Assembly (NCBI GenBank): GCA_003280515.1
Contig: QCER01000002.1
Coordinates: 1 to 64,000 of the forward strand
DNA from: Prochlorococcus sp. AG-355-P18
GTDB lineage: Bacteria; Cyanobacteriota; Cyanobacteriia; PCC-6307; Cyanobiaceae
DNA: 64,000 bases
Reading direction: 5' to 3'
The stretch's first letter is position 1. Every line of letters starts with the position of its first letter. The notes under the pieces are model-generated. The model saw only the letters and a list, made by a program, of their open reading frames with translations. It searched no databases and had not been told where the DNA came from. Below are positions 8,063-18,605 of this stretch, piece after piece. Made by a program: the position numbers and the translations under genes.

Positions 8063-9715
8063 TTGAAAATAATTAATGGATTTCATTTAAAGAATGTAAG
8101 AGGAGATATTCTAGGAGGGATCACAGCCGCAGTGGTGGCTTTACCTCTCGCTCTTGCTTTTGGTAATGCTGCGTTAGGACCTGGCGGAGCAATTTATGGA
8201 CTATATGGGGCAGTAGTAGTTGGTTTTTTAGCAGCATTGTTCGGTGGAACACCTGCTCAAGTTAGTGGACCTACCGGTCCCATGAGTGTAACTGTCGCTG
8301 GCGTAGTAGCAGGCTTAGCAGCAGTAGGGGTTCCAAGAGATCTCTCTGCAGGACAAATTTTACCTTTAGTGATGGCAGCGGTAGTCATTGGCGGCTTAAT
8401 GCAAATATTATTTGGGATTCTAAAACTCGGAAAATACATTACTTTAGTTCCATATTCTGTTGTATCAGGATTTATGTCTGGTATTGGAGTCATAATTATT
8501 GCACTTCAGATTGGACCATTACTAGGTATTAGCACTCGTGGTGGGGTAGTCGAATCTTTATCTACTGTATTTTCAAATTTCCAGCCAAATGGTGCTGCTA
8601 TAGGAGTTGCAATAATGACTCTAGGTATAGTATTTCTAACTCCTAGAAAAATAAGTCAATGGGTTCCCTCTCCTCTACTGGCCTTATTGATAGTAACTCC
8701 ATTATCAATTTTAATTTTTGGAGACGGAGCTATTGATAGAATTGGAGAAATCCCGAGGGGAGTTCCATCTTTAAATTTCCCAAGTTTTAATCAATATTTC
8801 CCAATTATTTTCAAGGCAGGATTAGTCCTAGCAGTACTTGGCGCTATTGACTCCTTACTTACATCTCTAGTAGCAGACAATATCTCTCAAACAAAACATA
8901 ATTCTGATAGAGAACTTATTGGTCAAGGAATAGGAAATGCTATAGCAGGTCTGTTTTCAGGTTTACCTGGAGCAGGAGCAACCATGAGAACAGTTATAAA
9001 TGTTAAATCTGGAGGATCAACTCCCATTTCTGGCATGGTTCACTCAGTTGTCTTGTTGATAGTTTTAGTTGGCGCAGGACCTTTAGCTGAACAAATACCG
9101 ACTGCATTGCTAGCAGGAATTCTTATAAAAGTAGGCCTAGATATTATTGATTGGGGATTCTTGAGGAGGGCTCACAAATTATCTTTAAAAACATCAGTAG
9201 TAATGTACGGCGTACTTTTAATGACTGTTTTTTGGGATTTAATTTGGGCAGTTTTAGTAGGTGTATTCATAGCAAATATGCTTACTATTGATTCAATAAC
9301 CGAAACTCAACTAGAAGGGATGGATGAGGATAATCCTTTATCAAAAGATGATCAAGCTAAAAATGCATTACCTGCTGATGAAAAAGCACTTCTGGATAGA
9401 TGTTCAGGAGAAGTAATGTTGTTTAGATTAAAAGGTCCACTTAGTTTTGGAGCAGCTAAAGGAATATCTGAAAGAATGATGCTTGTAAGAAACTACAAAG
9501 TTTTGATATTAGATATCACAGATGTACCAAGACTTGGAGTAACGGCGACTCTCGCAATAGAGGATATGATGCAAGAAGCAAAAAATAATTCCAGAAAAGC
9601 ATTTGTTGCTGGTGCTAATGAAAAAGTAAAAGACAGACTAGCTAAGTTTGGAGTTGAAGGCATTATTGAAACAAGAAAAGAAGCTTTAGAAACTGCTCTA
9701 AATGAAATAGCCTAG
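8063..9715 (+). CDS. SulP-family anion transporter with STAS domain, probable bicarbonate transporter (BicA-like)
   Basis: A 550-aa membrane protein. Residues 1-410 form a series of hydrophobic segments typical of SulP permeases, including GGITAAVVALPLALAFGNAA near the N-terminus, VSGPTGPMSV and GLPGAGATMRT. Residues from about 440 to 545 form a cytoplasmic STAS domain with VLILDITDVPRLGVTATLAIED. SulP proteins carry sulfate or bicarbonate, the latter as the sodium-dependent BicA of cyanobacteria. The substrate here is inferred from the next two genes, which resemble sbtA and sbtB. Only six bases separate it from the next gene, so the three probably form one operon. It starts at TTG, with a good AGGAGAG site in front. 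Confidence 0.88.
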   Translation: MKIINGFHLKNVRGDILGGITAAVVALPLALAFGNAALGPGGAIYGLYGAVVVGFLAALFGGTPAQVSGPTGPMSVTVAGVVAGLAAVGVPRDLSAGQILPLVMAAVVIGGLMQILFGILKLGKYITLVPYSVVSGFMSGIGVIIIALQIGPLLGISTRGGVVESLSTVFSNFQPNGAAIGVAIMTLGIVFLTPRKISQWVPSPLLALLIVTPLSILIFGDGAIDRIGEIPRGVPSLNFPSFNQYFPIIFKAGLVLAVLGAIDSLLTSLVADNISQTKHNSDRELIGQGIGNAIAGLFSGLPGAGATMRTVINVKSGGSTPISGMVHSVVLLIVLVGAGPLAEQIPTALLAGILIKVGLDIIDWGFLRRAHKLSLKTSVVMYGVLLMTVFWDLIWAVLVGVFIANMLTIDSITETQLEGMDEDNPLSKDDQAKNALPADEKALLDRCSGEVMLFRLKGPLSFGAAKGISERMMLVRNYKVLILDITDVPRLGVTATLAIEDMMQEAKNNSRKAFVAGANEKVKDRLAKFGVEGIIETRKEALETALNEIA

Positions 9716-9721
9716 TAATTT

Positions 9722-10720
9722 ATGGAAATAAATCCAATTCTGCAAAATGTATTAGCCCCGCCAGTTCTTTTCTTTTTGATTGGAGCAATATCAGTACTCT
9801 TTAAATCTGATTTAGAAATACCAGCTCCATTACCTAAACTCTTCTCCTTATATCTGCTACTAGCTATTGGGTTTAAAGGAGGTATAGAGATTCAGAAAAG
9901 TGGTTTTACAGATCAAGTATTGCCTACTTTAAGTGCTGCAATACTGATGTCACTTGTAATCCCTCTGATTGGATTTTTAATTTTAAGATTTAAGTTCGAT
10001 GTCTTTAATTCAGCTGCAATAGCAGCAGCATACGGTTCAATTAGTGCTGTCACATTTATTTCCGCAGAAAGTTTTTTGGAAAGTCAAAAAATAGCCTTTG
10101 ATGGGTTTATGGTTGGCGCCTTAGCTTTAATGGAATCTCCTGCAATAATTGTTGGGTTATTACTTGTTAAATTTGCAGCTCCCAAAAATAGACCAAAATC
10201 TAGAAAAATGCATCTAAGCGCAATATTACATGAATCGCTTTTGAATGGATCAGTATATTTATTGCTCTCAAGCTTAATTGTAGGATTTCTTACTGCTTCC
10301 AGTAATCCCTCAGGGATTGCAAAAATGGAGCCTTTTACTGGACAATTATTCTATGGAGCAGAATGCTTCTTCTTGTTAGATATGGGAATAGTCGCTGCTC
10401 AAAGATTGCCGCGACTGAAGAGTGCGGGTTCTTTCTTAATTGCCTTTGCAATTTTTATGCCTTTGTTTAATGCATTTATTGGTGTTTTCGTTGCAAGATT
10501 TTTATCTTTAGGACCTGGCAACGCACTTTTATTTGTGGTTTTATGTGCAAGCGCCTCTTATTTAGCAGTTCCTGCAGCGATGAGGATGACAGTTCCAGAA
10601 GCTAAATCTAGTTATTATATTTCAACTACACTAGGTCTAACTTTCCCATTCAATATAGTTCTTGGCATTCCCATATACATGGGTTTAGTAAATACTATTA
10701 TTCCATTGTCCACTTTATAA
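9722..10720 (+). CDS. SbtA-like sodium-dependent bicarbonate permease
   Basis: A 332-aa polytopic membrane protein of the SbtA/DUF897 family with about ten hydrophobic segments. Recognisable pieces include LAIGFKGGIEI near residue 50, AAAYGSISAVTFI near 100, and a matching second-half segment CASASYLAVPAAMR near 278. This agrees with the inverted-repeat architecture of SbtA. SbtA imports bicarbonate with sodium. The protein is shorter than the freshwater SbtA (about 370 aa), the central cytoplasmic loop being brief. Position between a SulP gene and an SbtB-like gene supports an inorganic-carbon role; transport activity has to be inferred. Confidence 0.88.
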   Translation: MEINPILQNVLAPPVLFFLIGAISVLFKSDLEIPAPLPKLFSLYLLLAIGFKGGIEIQKSGFTDQVLPTLSAAILMSLVIPLIGFLILRFKFDVFNSAAIAAAYGSISAVTFISAESFLESQKIAFDGFMVGALALMESPAIIVGLLLVKFAAPKNRPKSRKMHLSAILHESLLNGSVYLLLSSLIVGFLTASSNPSGIAKMEPFTGQLFYGAECFFLLDMGIVAAQRLPRLKSAGSFLIAFAIFMPLFNAFIGVFVARFLSLGPGNALLFVVLCASASYLAVPAAMRMTVPEAKSSYYISTTLGLTFPFNIVLGIPIYMGLVNTIIPLSTL

Positions 10721-10722
10721 AA

Positions 10723-11004
10723 ATGAAAAGATTAGACTTGATATTTAGTGAAAGAGAACTAGATGCAATTATTAAAACATTAGAAAAAGCTAATGTTCCT
10801 GGATATACAGTTATGAAACACGCTACAGGCAGAGGACCTGAAAGAGTTGTAACTGAAGATATGGAATTCACAGGATTAGGAGCAAATGCTCATGTAATTG
10901 TTTTTTGTGAGCAAGAATTAATTGATAAAATGAGAGATAACATTAGGGACGATTTAAGCTACTACGGAGGAGTAGCTTATATTTCTGAAGCAACACCCCT
11001 TTAA
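10723..11004 (+). CDS. SbtB-like PII signalling protein, short form
   Basis: A 93-aa PII-like protein: a ferredoxin-like beta-alpha-beta fold with a T-loop region (KHATGRGPERVVTEDMEFTG, residues 32-51) and a second half ending YYGGVAYISEATPL. SbtB trimers bind adenine nucleotides including cAMP and regulate SbtA. The C-terminal extension with the redox-active Cys-Gly-Pro-x-Gly-Cys loop of many SbtB proteins is absent, as the protein ends directly after the PII core. It begins two bases after the sbtA-like stop codon, so translation is probably coupled and the stoichiometry linked to its membrane partner. Confidence 0.85.
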   Translation: MKRLDLIFSERELDAIIKTLEKANVPGYTVMKHATGRGPERVVTEDMEFTGLGANAHVIVFCEQELIDKMRDNIRDDLSYYGGVAYISEATPL

Positions 11005-11026
11005 GTTAATGAAATAATATTTATTT

Positions 11027-11983
11027 TTAAGAATGAATCCAATCTACTCTTATATTTTTTCTACTATTTAAATATCTATCAATTGACATCGCGGCAATAC
11101 ATCCATCAGAAGCCGCAACGACTGCTTGCTTAAATGGTGTATTTCTTATATCACCAATAGCCCATACTCCATCAGAGTTTGTAGACATAAAGTCATCCAC
11201 AATTACTCCTCCGTCTTCTTTTAAAGCAATTTGATCACCTAAAAAATCAGTAATCGGCTTTGAACCACTCATATAGACAAAGACTCCATCTAAATTTAAA
11301 TTGATAGGATTTTCTTCTTGCTTATTTTTTACAATAACCCCATTAACACCCATTTCATCACCCAATATTTCCAATAATCTTGTTCTACTCCAATGTTTTA
11401 TATTTGAATTACCCATCAATTCCATAGCTTCTTCATTATCTGATTTGGGGTCACTTGATGTAATCCAATGCACGGTTGATGCGAATTTAGTTAGGACAGT
11501 TGCCTCTTCAATAGCCTCCTTGTTCACTCCAACAACGGCAACTTCTCTATTTTTATAAAAAGCCCCATCACAAGTGGCACAATAACTTACTCCCTTGCCA
11601 AGAAAATCCGCTTCGCCTTTAAATGATGCAGGCCTACCCATTGCACCACTTGCAAGTACAAGTGCTTTAGCTTTGAAAGTACCTTCGGGTGTATAAACCA
11701 TTTTCCATTCTCCACTAGCTTCAATCCCAAACACTTGTGCTCTTCTATAGTCTGTACCATATTGCACAGCCTGTTCTCTCATTAGAGTAAGTAATTTCTC
11801 CCCACTTATATCAACCGGAACACCTGGATAATTAGCTATTTGATGGGTTATTGCTAAGGCTCCAACAGATGGATTTTTATCTAAAATTACTGTCTTTAAG
11901 TTTGAACGAGATGTATAAAGTGCGCAAGTACATCCGGCAGGGCCTCCTCCGATAATAACTACATCTGACTCAATGATTTCCAA
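11027..11983 (-). CDS. Thioredoxin reductase-like flavoprotein with degenerate NADPH site (DDOR-like)
   Basis: A 318-aa protein with the thioredoxin-reductase architecture. The N-terminal FAD motif IGGGPAG (11-17) and the redox-active CATC (Cys135, Cys138) are intact, as is the C-terminal FAD-binding GVWAIGDI. The NADPH domain is changed: the expected GGGDTA loop reads GVNKEA (152-157), and the HRRxxxR motif that grips the 2'-phosphate is replaced by HWITSSD (172-178). NADPH use therefore looks unlikely. Cyanobacterial relatives lacking NADPH binding have been described as DDOR or ferredoxin-dependent forms. Assignment to one of these is inferred. The name thioredoxin reductase would be misleading. 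Confidence 0.85.
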   Translation of the reverse strand: MEIIESDVVIIGGGPAGCTCALYTSRSNLKTVILDKNPSVGALAITHQIANYPGVPVDISGEKLLTLMREQAVQYGTDYRRAQVFGIEASGEWKMVYTPEGTFKAKALVLASGAMGRPASFKGEADFLGKGVSYCATCDGAFYKNREVAVVGVNKEAIEEATVLTKFASTVHWITSSDPKSDNEEAMELMGNSNIKHWSRTRLLEILGDEMGVNGVIVKNKQEENPINLNLDGVFVYMSGSKPITDFLGDQIALKEDGGVIVDDFMSTNSDGVWAIGDIRNTPFKQAVVAASDGCIAAMSIDRYLNSRKNIRVDWIHS

Positions 11984-12236
11984 TTTAATAAAACTCCTTT
12001 TTAGTAGTTAATTAGATGAGCTCTTGGTTAGAAGAAATCTTTAATGTAAATACCTAACCATGTTTATAAATATAAGTTAAAAGAAAAAAAGGAAAAAAGC
12101 ATAATATAGAAACAAACTTACATAGGAAAAACATAAAAAATTAATTATCAAAATGATCATTTACGTGAAATGTTCTGTATTGATCTATTATTAATTCATA
12201 TTGAAAAAAAAATTGCCGTAGAAACAATATATCTTT

Positions 12237-12554
12237 ATGACCAACTCTGACTACCTTTTAAAAGCTGCCATTAAGAAAGTAACCGAAAAATTAAACGAGA
12301 TATTAGTTGAAAAAATTGAAGAAGCAACAAATATTGCTCAAGATGCTCCAGAAATTCTCAAAAAAGAATTTGATAGTTTGAAAGAATCCATAATTGAAGA
12401 AGCCTCAAGAATGGAAAAAGCGGAAAATATTCAAGAAAATGAGTCCTCAAATACTTATCAAGATTCCAAAATAAAAAAAGCCTTAAATGAAATTGAAGGT
12501 ATCAATCAGCAAATTGATCTTCTTAATAAAACTATAAATAATCAAATTAAATGA
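12237..12554 (+). CDS. Small helical protein coupled to an ABC1 kinase gene, unknown
   Basis: A 105-aa, strongly charged protein rich in Lys, Glu, Ile and Asn, with no cysteines and no membrane segment. Long amphipathic stretches (residues 8-60 and 80-105) suggest a helical or coiled-coil protein. Its stop overlaps the start of the ABC1 kinase gene in an ATGA arrangement, so the two are translationally coupled. A role as partner or regulator of the kinase is only a guess from position. I do not recognise a family. It is preceded by a 250-base divergent region shared with the thioredoxin-reductase-like gene, in which I see no other gene. Confidence 0.75.
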   Translation: MTNSDYLLKAAIKKVTEKLNEILVEKIEEATNIAQDAPEILKKEFDSLKESIIEEASRMEKAENIQENESSNTYQDSKIKKALNEIEGINQQIDLLNKTINNQIK

Positions 12555-14218
12555 GTTATCAAATTTTTCATTATCGTTTAAAAAAATTGAAGAGGGCCTT
12601 TCTTATTTGGATAACTCTGATTTCGCTTTTAATTAATTTATGGATAGATAATATTAGATTTTCAATTTTCCAAAAAAAGAACAATGAAAAAAGTAGGGTA
12701 CAAATTAAAAGAGCTAGGTGGTTTACTAATGAATTAATAAAGCTTGGCTCAGCATTTATAAAAATTGGACAATTATTATCAGCGAGACCTGATTTAATTC
12801 CTAATACCTGGATACAAGAATTGTCTAAACTGCAGGATCAAGTTCCTAATTTTTCATTTGCGCTAGTTGAAGAAACGATAAGAGAGGAACTAGGATCTAA
12901 GTTTAATGAAATAGATCAAATAATATCTGATCCGGTTGGATCAGCATCACTAGCTCAGGTCCATAGGGCGACATTAAAAGATGGTAAGAAAGTAGTATTT
13001 AAAGTTCAAAGACCTAATTTAAAAGAATTGTTTGTTATGGATTTGGGCATAATGCAGCAAATAGCAGGATTATTACAGAAAAATAAGAATTGGAGTCGAG
13101 GTAGAAACTGGGTGGAGATTGCTAAAGAGTGTAGGAAAGTTCTGATGAAAGAACTTGATTTTAATTGCGAAGCGCAATATGCAGCAAGATTTAGGCAGCA
13201 ATTTCTTGATGATGAAAATGTTGAAGTTCCTGAAGTAATTTGGGATATGAGCAGTGAAAAAGTTCTTTGTTTAAGTTATGTAGAAGGGACAAAAATAAGC
13301 GATTTAGAAAAATTAAAATCACAAGAAATTGATTTATCTAAAATTGCAGAGATAGGTGCAATTAGCTACTTAAAACAATTAGTAAATTACGGGTTTTTTC
13401 ATGCAGATCCTCATCCAGGAAATCTAGCAGTTTCAAGTAAAGGTAAATTAATTTTTTATGATTTTGGAATGATGGGGAACATCTCAAATAATCTTCAAAC
13501 AAGATTAGGGGGGATGGTTAAGGCTGCTGCTCTTAGAGACGCCTCTTCACTTGTTAATCAATTACAACAAGCTGGGCTAATTTCAAAAGATATTGATGTA
13601 GGACCAGTCAGAAGATTAGTCAGATTGATGCTTAAAGAAGCCTTAACTCCGCCATTTAGTCCTAATATTATTGAAAAATTATCTGGAGATTTATACGAAC
13701 TGGTTTATGAAACGCCATTTCAACTGCCAGTAGATTTAATCTTTGTGATGAGAGCTTTATCAACTTTTGAAGGAGTTGGTAGAATGCTTGATCCAAGGTT
13801 TAACCTTGTATCAGTTACCAAGCCTTATTTAATAGAACTTATGACTTCAAATAATCAAAGTCCCAACGATTTAATTAACCAATTCGGAAGGCAAGTAGGT
13901 GAACTAGGATCGAAAGCTGTTGGAATTCCCAAAAGAATAGATGAAAGTTTAGAAAGATTAGAACAGGGCGATCTACAATTGCAAATAAGAATGGGAGAGT
14001 CTGATAGGCAATTCAAAAAAATGTTTACGGCTCAAAAAACCTTAGGCCATTCAATTCTCATAGGAAGCTTGTCAATTGCATCTGCTTTACTTGTAACCAA
14101 TAAACAAAATAATTTTGCATTGTTACCACTTTTTTTTGCACTGCCAATAAGTATTGATTGGATAAAGTGCCAATTGAGTATGAGAAAAGGCTCACGTTTA
14201 GAAAAACTTAAGCGCTAA
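12551..14218 (+). CDS. ABC1/UbiB family atypical kinase
   Basis: A 555-aa ABC1 (AarF/UbiB) protein. An N-terminal hydrophobic helix (near residues 15-32) precedes the KxGQ segment (IKIGQLLSARPDLIP). The atypical kinase core follows, with the invariant Lys in VVFKVQRPN, HADPHPGNL for the catalytic loop and YDFGMMG in place of DFG. Two hydrophobic segments close the protein. Members act at membranes in quinone or tocopherol metabolism and plastoglobule-like lipid handling. The specific role in this organism is not known. It is coupled to the small upstream gene by a four-base overlap and converges on enolase with six bases between stops. Confidence 0.92.
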   Translation: MSYQIFHYRLKKLKRAFLIWITLISLLINLWIDNIRFSIFQKKNNEKSRVQIKRARWFTNELIKLGSAFIKIGQLLSARPDLIPNTWIQELSKLQDQVPNFSFALVEETIREELGSKFNEIDQIISDPVGSASLAQVHRATLKDGKKVVFKVQRPNLKELFVMDLGIMQQIAGLLQKNKNWSRGRNWVEIAKECRKVLMKELDFNCEAQYAARFRQQFLDDENVEVPEVIWDMSSEKVLCLSYVEGTKISDLEKLKSQEIDLSKIAEIGAISYLKQLVNYGFFHADPHPGNLAVSSKGKLIFYDFGMMGNISNNLQTRLGGMVKAAALRDASSLVNQLQQAGLISKDIDVGPVRRLVRLMLKEALTPPFSPNIIEKLSGDLYELVYETPFQLPVDLIFVMRALSTFEGVGRMLDPRFNLVSVTKPYLIELMTSNNQSPNDLINQFGRQVGELGSKAVGIPKRIDESLERLEQGDLQLQIRMGESDRQFKKMFTAQKTLGHSILIGSLSIASALLVTNKQNNFALLPLFFALPISIDWIKCQLSMRKGSRLEKLKR

Positions 14219-14224
14219 AAAAAA

Positions 14225-15520
<1,296 letters not shown>

Positions 15521-15668
15521 TTAATTATTACTATTTAAATCCTATTAATAGCTGAACTATTTGGCTAATATCTGAAATATATTTGTTAACCAACTATAAT
15601 TTTAATTTTACAAGAGCTTAAATATTATTAAATGTTTTTTTTCATTCTAAAGTCTACGCAAATCCTCT

Positions 15669-15717
15669 CATCTAAATAATTTTCAAATTCATCTTACAAT
15701 TTGAAAATTATTGGATG
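15669..15717. repeat. Perfect 15-bp inverted repeat in the eno/clpB2 intergenic region
   Basis: The arms AATAATTTTCAAATT (15675-15689) and AATTTGAAAATTATT (15698-15712) are exact reverse complements around an eight-base loop. A further four base pairs (CATC/GATG) close the base after a small interior loop. It lies about 60 bases before the clpB2 start and is not followed by a T-run on either strand, so it is not a classical terminator. It could be a 5' UTR stem-loop of clpB2 or a protein-binding palindrome. Both flanking genes are transcribed away from this region. Confidence 0.75.
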
Positions 15718-15778
15718 ATTATTAATGCAGATCCTATTTAGAATATTAATTAATAATCAACTATAGTTTTTATAGTTT

Positions 15779-18544
15779 ATGAGAGAAACACTTACATCCA
15801 GTCCTGAACTATTTAGCGATATTAGTTGGAATCTTCTTTTATTAGGGGAAGAAACCGCAAAAAAATGGGATCATAGCGAATTTAATATTGAACACATAAT
15901 TCATACATTGTTCTCATCAAGCGAATTCTTTGCCTTCATTGAAAAATTATCAATCGACCAAGATACAGTTTTAGACATAACAGAAGATTTTTTAGAAGAG
16001 ACACCAATAAATGAGTCAGATATTTTTACTATCGGAGAAGATTTAGAAATTTTATTAGATAACGCGAATCAGATTAAAACTCAATGGGGATCGAGATTAA
16101 TAGAAATCCCTCATTTACTAATTGCTCTTGGAAGAGATTTAAGAATTGGAAATTATGTTTTTGAAGAAGGAAACCTTTCAATGGAAAAATTAGAGGAAGA
16201 ATTAAAGTTTTTCCCAAATATTAATCAATCAAAAGATTCTTTTAATTATGAGAATGTAATTGAAATAAATAATCAATCTAATTTTGAATCAAACAACAAG
16301 ACTAACGATACTTTTGTAAAAGAAGAAAAATTTAAAAAAGCTATTGTTCCATTACCGAAAAGTGAACTACAAATTGAAACCAAAAAACAAGTTGGAAAAA
16401 ATGAAAATGCTCTTTCAATTTATGGAAAAGATTTAACAGAATCAGCTAAAAAAGGCTTACTTGATCCCGTTTTAGGAAGAGAAAATGAGATAAATAATTT
16501 AATGAGGGTACTCTGCAGAAGAAACAAAAATAACCCTATACTTATTGGCAATCCTGGAGTTGGTAAAACCTCAATTGCAAAATTACTTGCTCAATTAATT
16601 GTAGACCAAAAAGTTCCTGATACTTTAAAGGACTTAAAAATTATTTCACTTGACTTAGGTGCATTAGTTTCTGGGACCAAATTTAGAGGTCAACTAGAGG
16701 AAAGACTAAGCTTAATAATGCAGGAACTAAATAATCCAAACCAAGGAATGATTCTATTTATTGATGAAATTCACTCAATATTAAGTTCTGACAGATCTTC
16801 TACCGACATCAGTAATATCTTAAAGCCTTTACTAGCTGAAGGAGGACTTAGATGTATCGGGACAACAACACCTGAGAAATTTCGTGAAACTATTGAAAAA
16901 GATCAGGCATTAAATAATTGCTTTCAAAAGATAGCTGTTAATGAACCTTCAGTAGAATTAAGCGCAAAAATATTACAAGAGATCAAAAAGAAATATGAAT
17001 CACATCATGGCATAAAAATTTCTGAAGAGGCTGTAAACTATTCTGCAAAATTGGCCGATAGATACATCAGCGATAAATGTCTCCCTGATAGTGCAATAGA
17101 TTTAATTGATGAAGCAGCTGCACAGTTGAAAATCGAGTCTAATAATATGCCTCTAATCATTCTCCAACAAGAAAACAAACTTAATACTATTGATGAAAAA
17201 TTGAATAATTTGCAAGGAGAAAATATCGAAGCTCAAGAAAAACTATTGAATAATAGACAACAATCAGAGGCAAAATTGAACGTTCTTTTGGAAAATTGGA
17301 ACAATTTACGTGAAGAAATGGAGGAATTATCTTTTTTAATGAAAGAAGAAGATAAGCTAACCAAACAAATTAAAGATAAATCAAATCGCGAAATTGAAAA
17401 TGATCTAGATTATTTAGAAAAACTTGAAGAAGAGTTAAGTGAAATAAAGAATGACATACAAAAACTTGAAGAGAACTTTAATAAAATAAAGAAAAATAGA
17501 AATTTCCCTTTTAAATATCAAGTTGAACCTGATGATATTGCAGATGTAATATCAAAAATCACAGGTATTCCAATTTCTAAAGTAGTTTCAAATGAACGTA
17601 AGAAATTAGTCAATCTAGAAACAGAACTAAGTGAAAAAGTTATTGGACAAGAAAAAGCGATAGAAGCTGTTTCTGCTGCAATTAGAAGAGCTCGAGTTGG
17701 TATGAAAAGTCCTAAAAGACCTATTGGATCTTTTTTATTTATGGGTCCTACTGGTGTTGGTAAAACAGAATTAGCAAAATCTCTTGCAACAGTTTTATTT
17801 GATGAAGAAGACGCACTTTTAAGATTAGACATGAGTGAATATATGGAGAAAAATGCCGTAGCAAGACTTTTAGGAGCTCCCCCAGGTTATGTTGGTTATG
17901 AAGAGGGAGGTCAATTAACGGAAGCTGTAAGACGTAAACCCTATTCAGTAATACTTCTTGATGAGATAGAAAAAGCACATGCAGAAGTATTTAATATCCT
18001 TTTGCAAGTTTTAGATGAAGGAAGATTAACGGACTCTCAAGGAAGGACCGTAGATTTTAAAAATACGGTAATCATTATGACAAGTAACCTAGCTGGTAAA
18101 TCTATACTGGAGTATTCTCAAAAGATTTCTAAAAGTGAGGGCAAGTTAGAAAAAGATCAACAAACTCTAGATAATTCAATTAGTAATGCATTGTCTTCAA
18201 TTTTTAGACCTGAATTTTTAAATAGAATTGACGAAGTGGTAAAGTTTGATCCATTATCTATTGATGAACTTCAAAAAATAATCATTCTACAAACAGAAGA
18301 TTTAAAGAACCTGCTGCTTGAGCAGAAAATAAATATCGCTATAGACAAAAAAGTTATCAACAAAATTGCAAACGATTCTTACGAACCTGAATATGGCGCT
18401 AGGCCACTCAGCAGGGAACTTAGAAGACAAATAGAAAATCCCTTGGCTGCAAAACTTTTAGAGGATAACTTCAAAAATAAAAAAAATATAACAATTAAAC
18501 TTAACCCTGCTAAAAAAGATGAAATCGTTTTCAAACCTAGCTGA
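15779..18544 (+). CDS. clpB2: Hsp100 AAA+ unfoldase, ClpB2-type
   Basis: A 921-aa two-ring AAA+ protein. A Clp N-domain (about 1-145) is followed by a long Asn/Ser-rich linker (about 146-210). NBD1 has Walker A GNPGVGKTS and Walker B ILFIDEIHS. A coiled-coil middle domain of about 130 residues follows, then NBD2 with GPTGVGKTE and VILLDEIEKAH. The long middle domain and the lack of an obvious ClpP-docking loop favour a ClpB-type disaggregase over ClpC. The N-domain is divergent, which matches the ClpB2 class of cyanobacteria. The next genes are secE-nusG and ribosomal proteins, with a gap of 61 bases, so read-through is possible. Confidence 0.85.
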   Translation: MRETLTSSPELFSDISWNLLLLGEETAKKWDHSEFNIEHIIHTLFSSSEFFAFIEKLSIDQDTVLDITEDFLEETPINESDIFTIGEDLEILLDNANQIKTQWGSRLIEIPHLLIALGRDLRIGNYVFEEGNLSMEKLEEELKFFPNINQSKDSFNYENVIEINNQSNFESNNKTNDTFVKEEKFKKAIVPLPKSELQIETKKQVGKNENALSIYGKDLTESAKKGLLDPVLGRENEINNLMRVLCRRNKNNPILIGNPGVGKTSIAKLLAQLIVDQKVPDTLKDLKIISLDLGALVSGTKFRGQLEERLSLIMQELNNPNQGMILFIDEIHSILSSDRSSTDISNILKPLLAEGGLRCIGTTTPEKFRETIEKDQALNNCFQKIAVNEPSVELSAKILQEIKKKYESHHGIKISEEAVNYSAKLADRYISDKCLPDSAIDLIDEAAAQLKIESNNMPLIILQQENKLNTIDEKLNNLQGENIEAQEKLLNNRQQSEAKLNVLLENWNNLREEMEELSFLMKEEDKLTKQIKDKSNREIENDLDYLEKLEEELSEIKNDIQKLEENFNKIKKNRNFPFKYQVEPDDIADVISKITGIPISKVVSNERKKLVNLETELSEKVIGQEKAIEAVSAAIRRARVGMKSPKRPIGSFLFMGPTGVGKTELAKSLATVLFDEEDALLRLDMSEYMEKNAVARLLGAPPGYVGYEEGGQLTEAVRRKPYSVILLDEIEKAHAEVFNILLQVLDEGRLTDSQGRTVDFKNTVIIMTSNLAGKSILEYSQKISKSEGKLEKDQQTLDNSISNALSSIFRPEFLNRIDEVVKFDPLSIDELQKIIILQTEDLKNLLLEQKINIAIDKKVINKIANDSYEPEYGARPLSRELRRQIENPLAAKLLEDNFKNKKNITIKLNPAKKDEIVFKPS

Positions 18545-18605
18545 GGAGTAAATCAATAAGCTAAAATAAAACCTAAAGCGTAAAGCTTAATTTCAAAAAA
18601 ATTTT

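Noticed and set aside
15669-15717. Rho-independent terminator reading of the inverted repeat
   Set aside because: Neither strand has a T-run after the stem, and both flanking genes are transcribed away from it.
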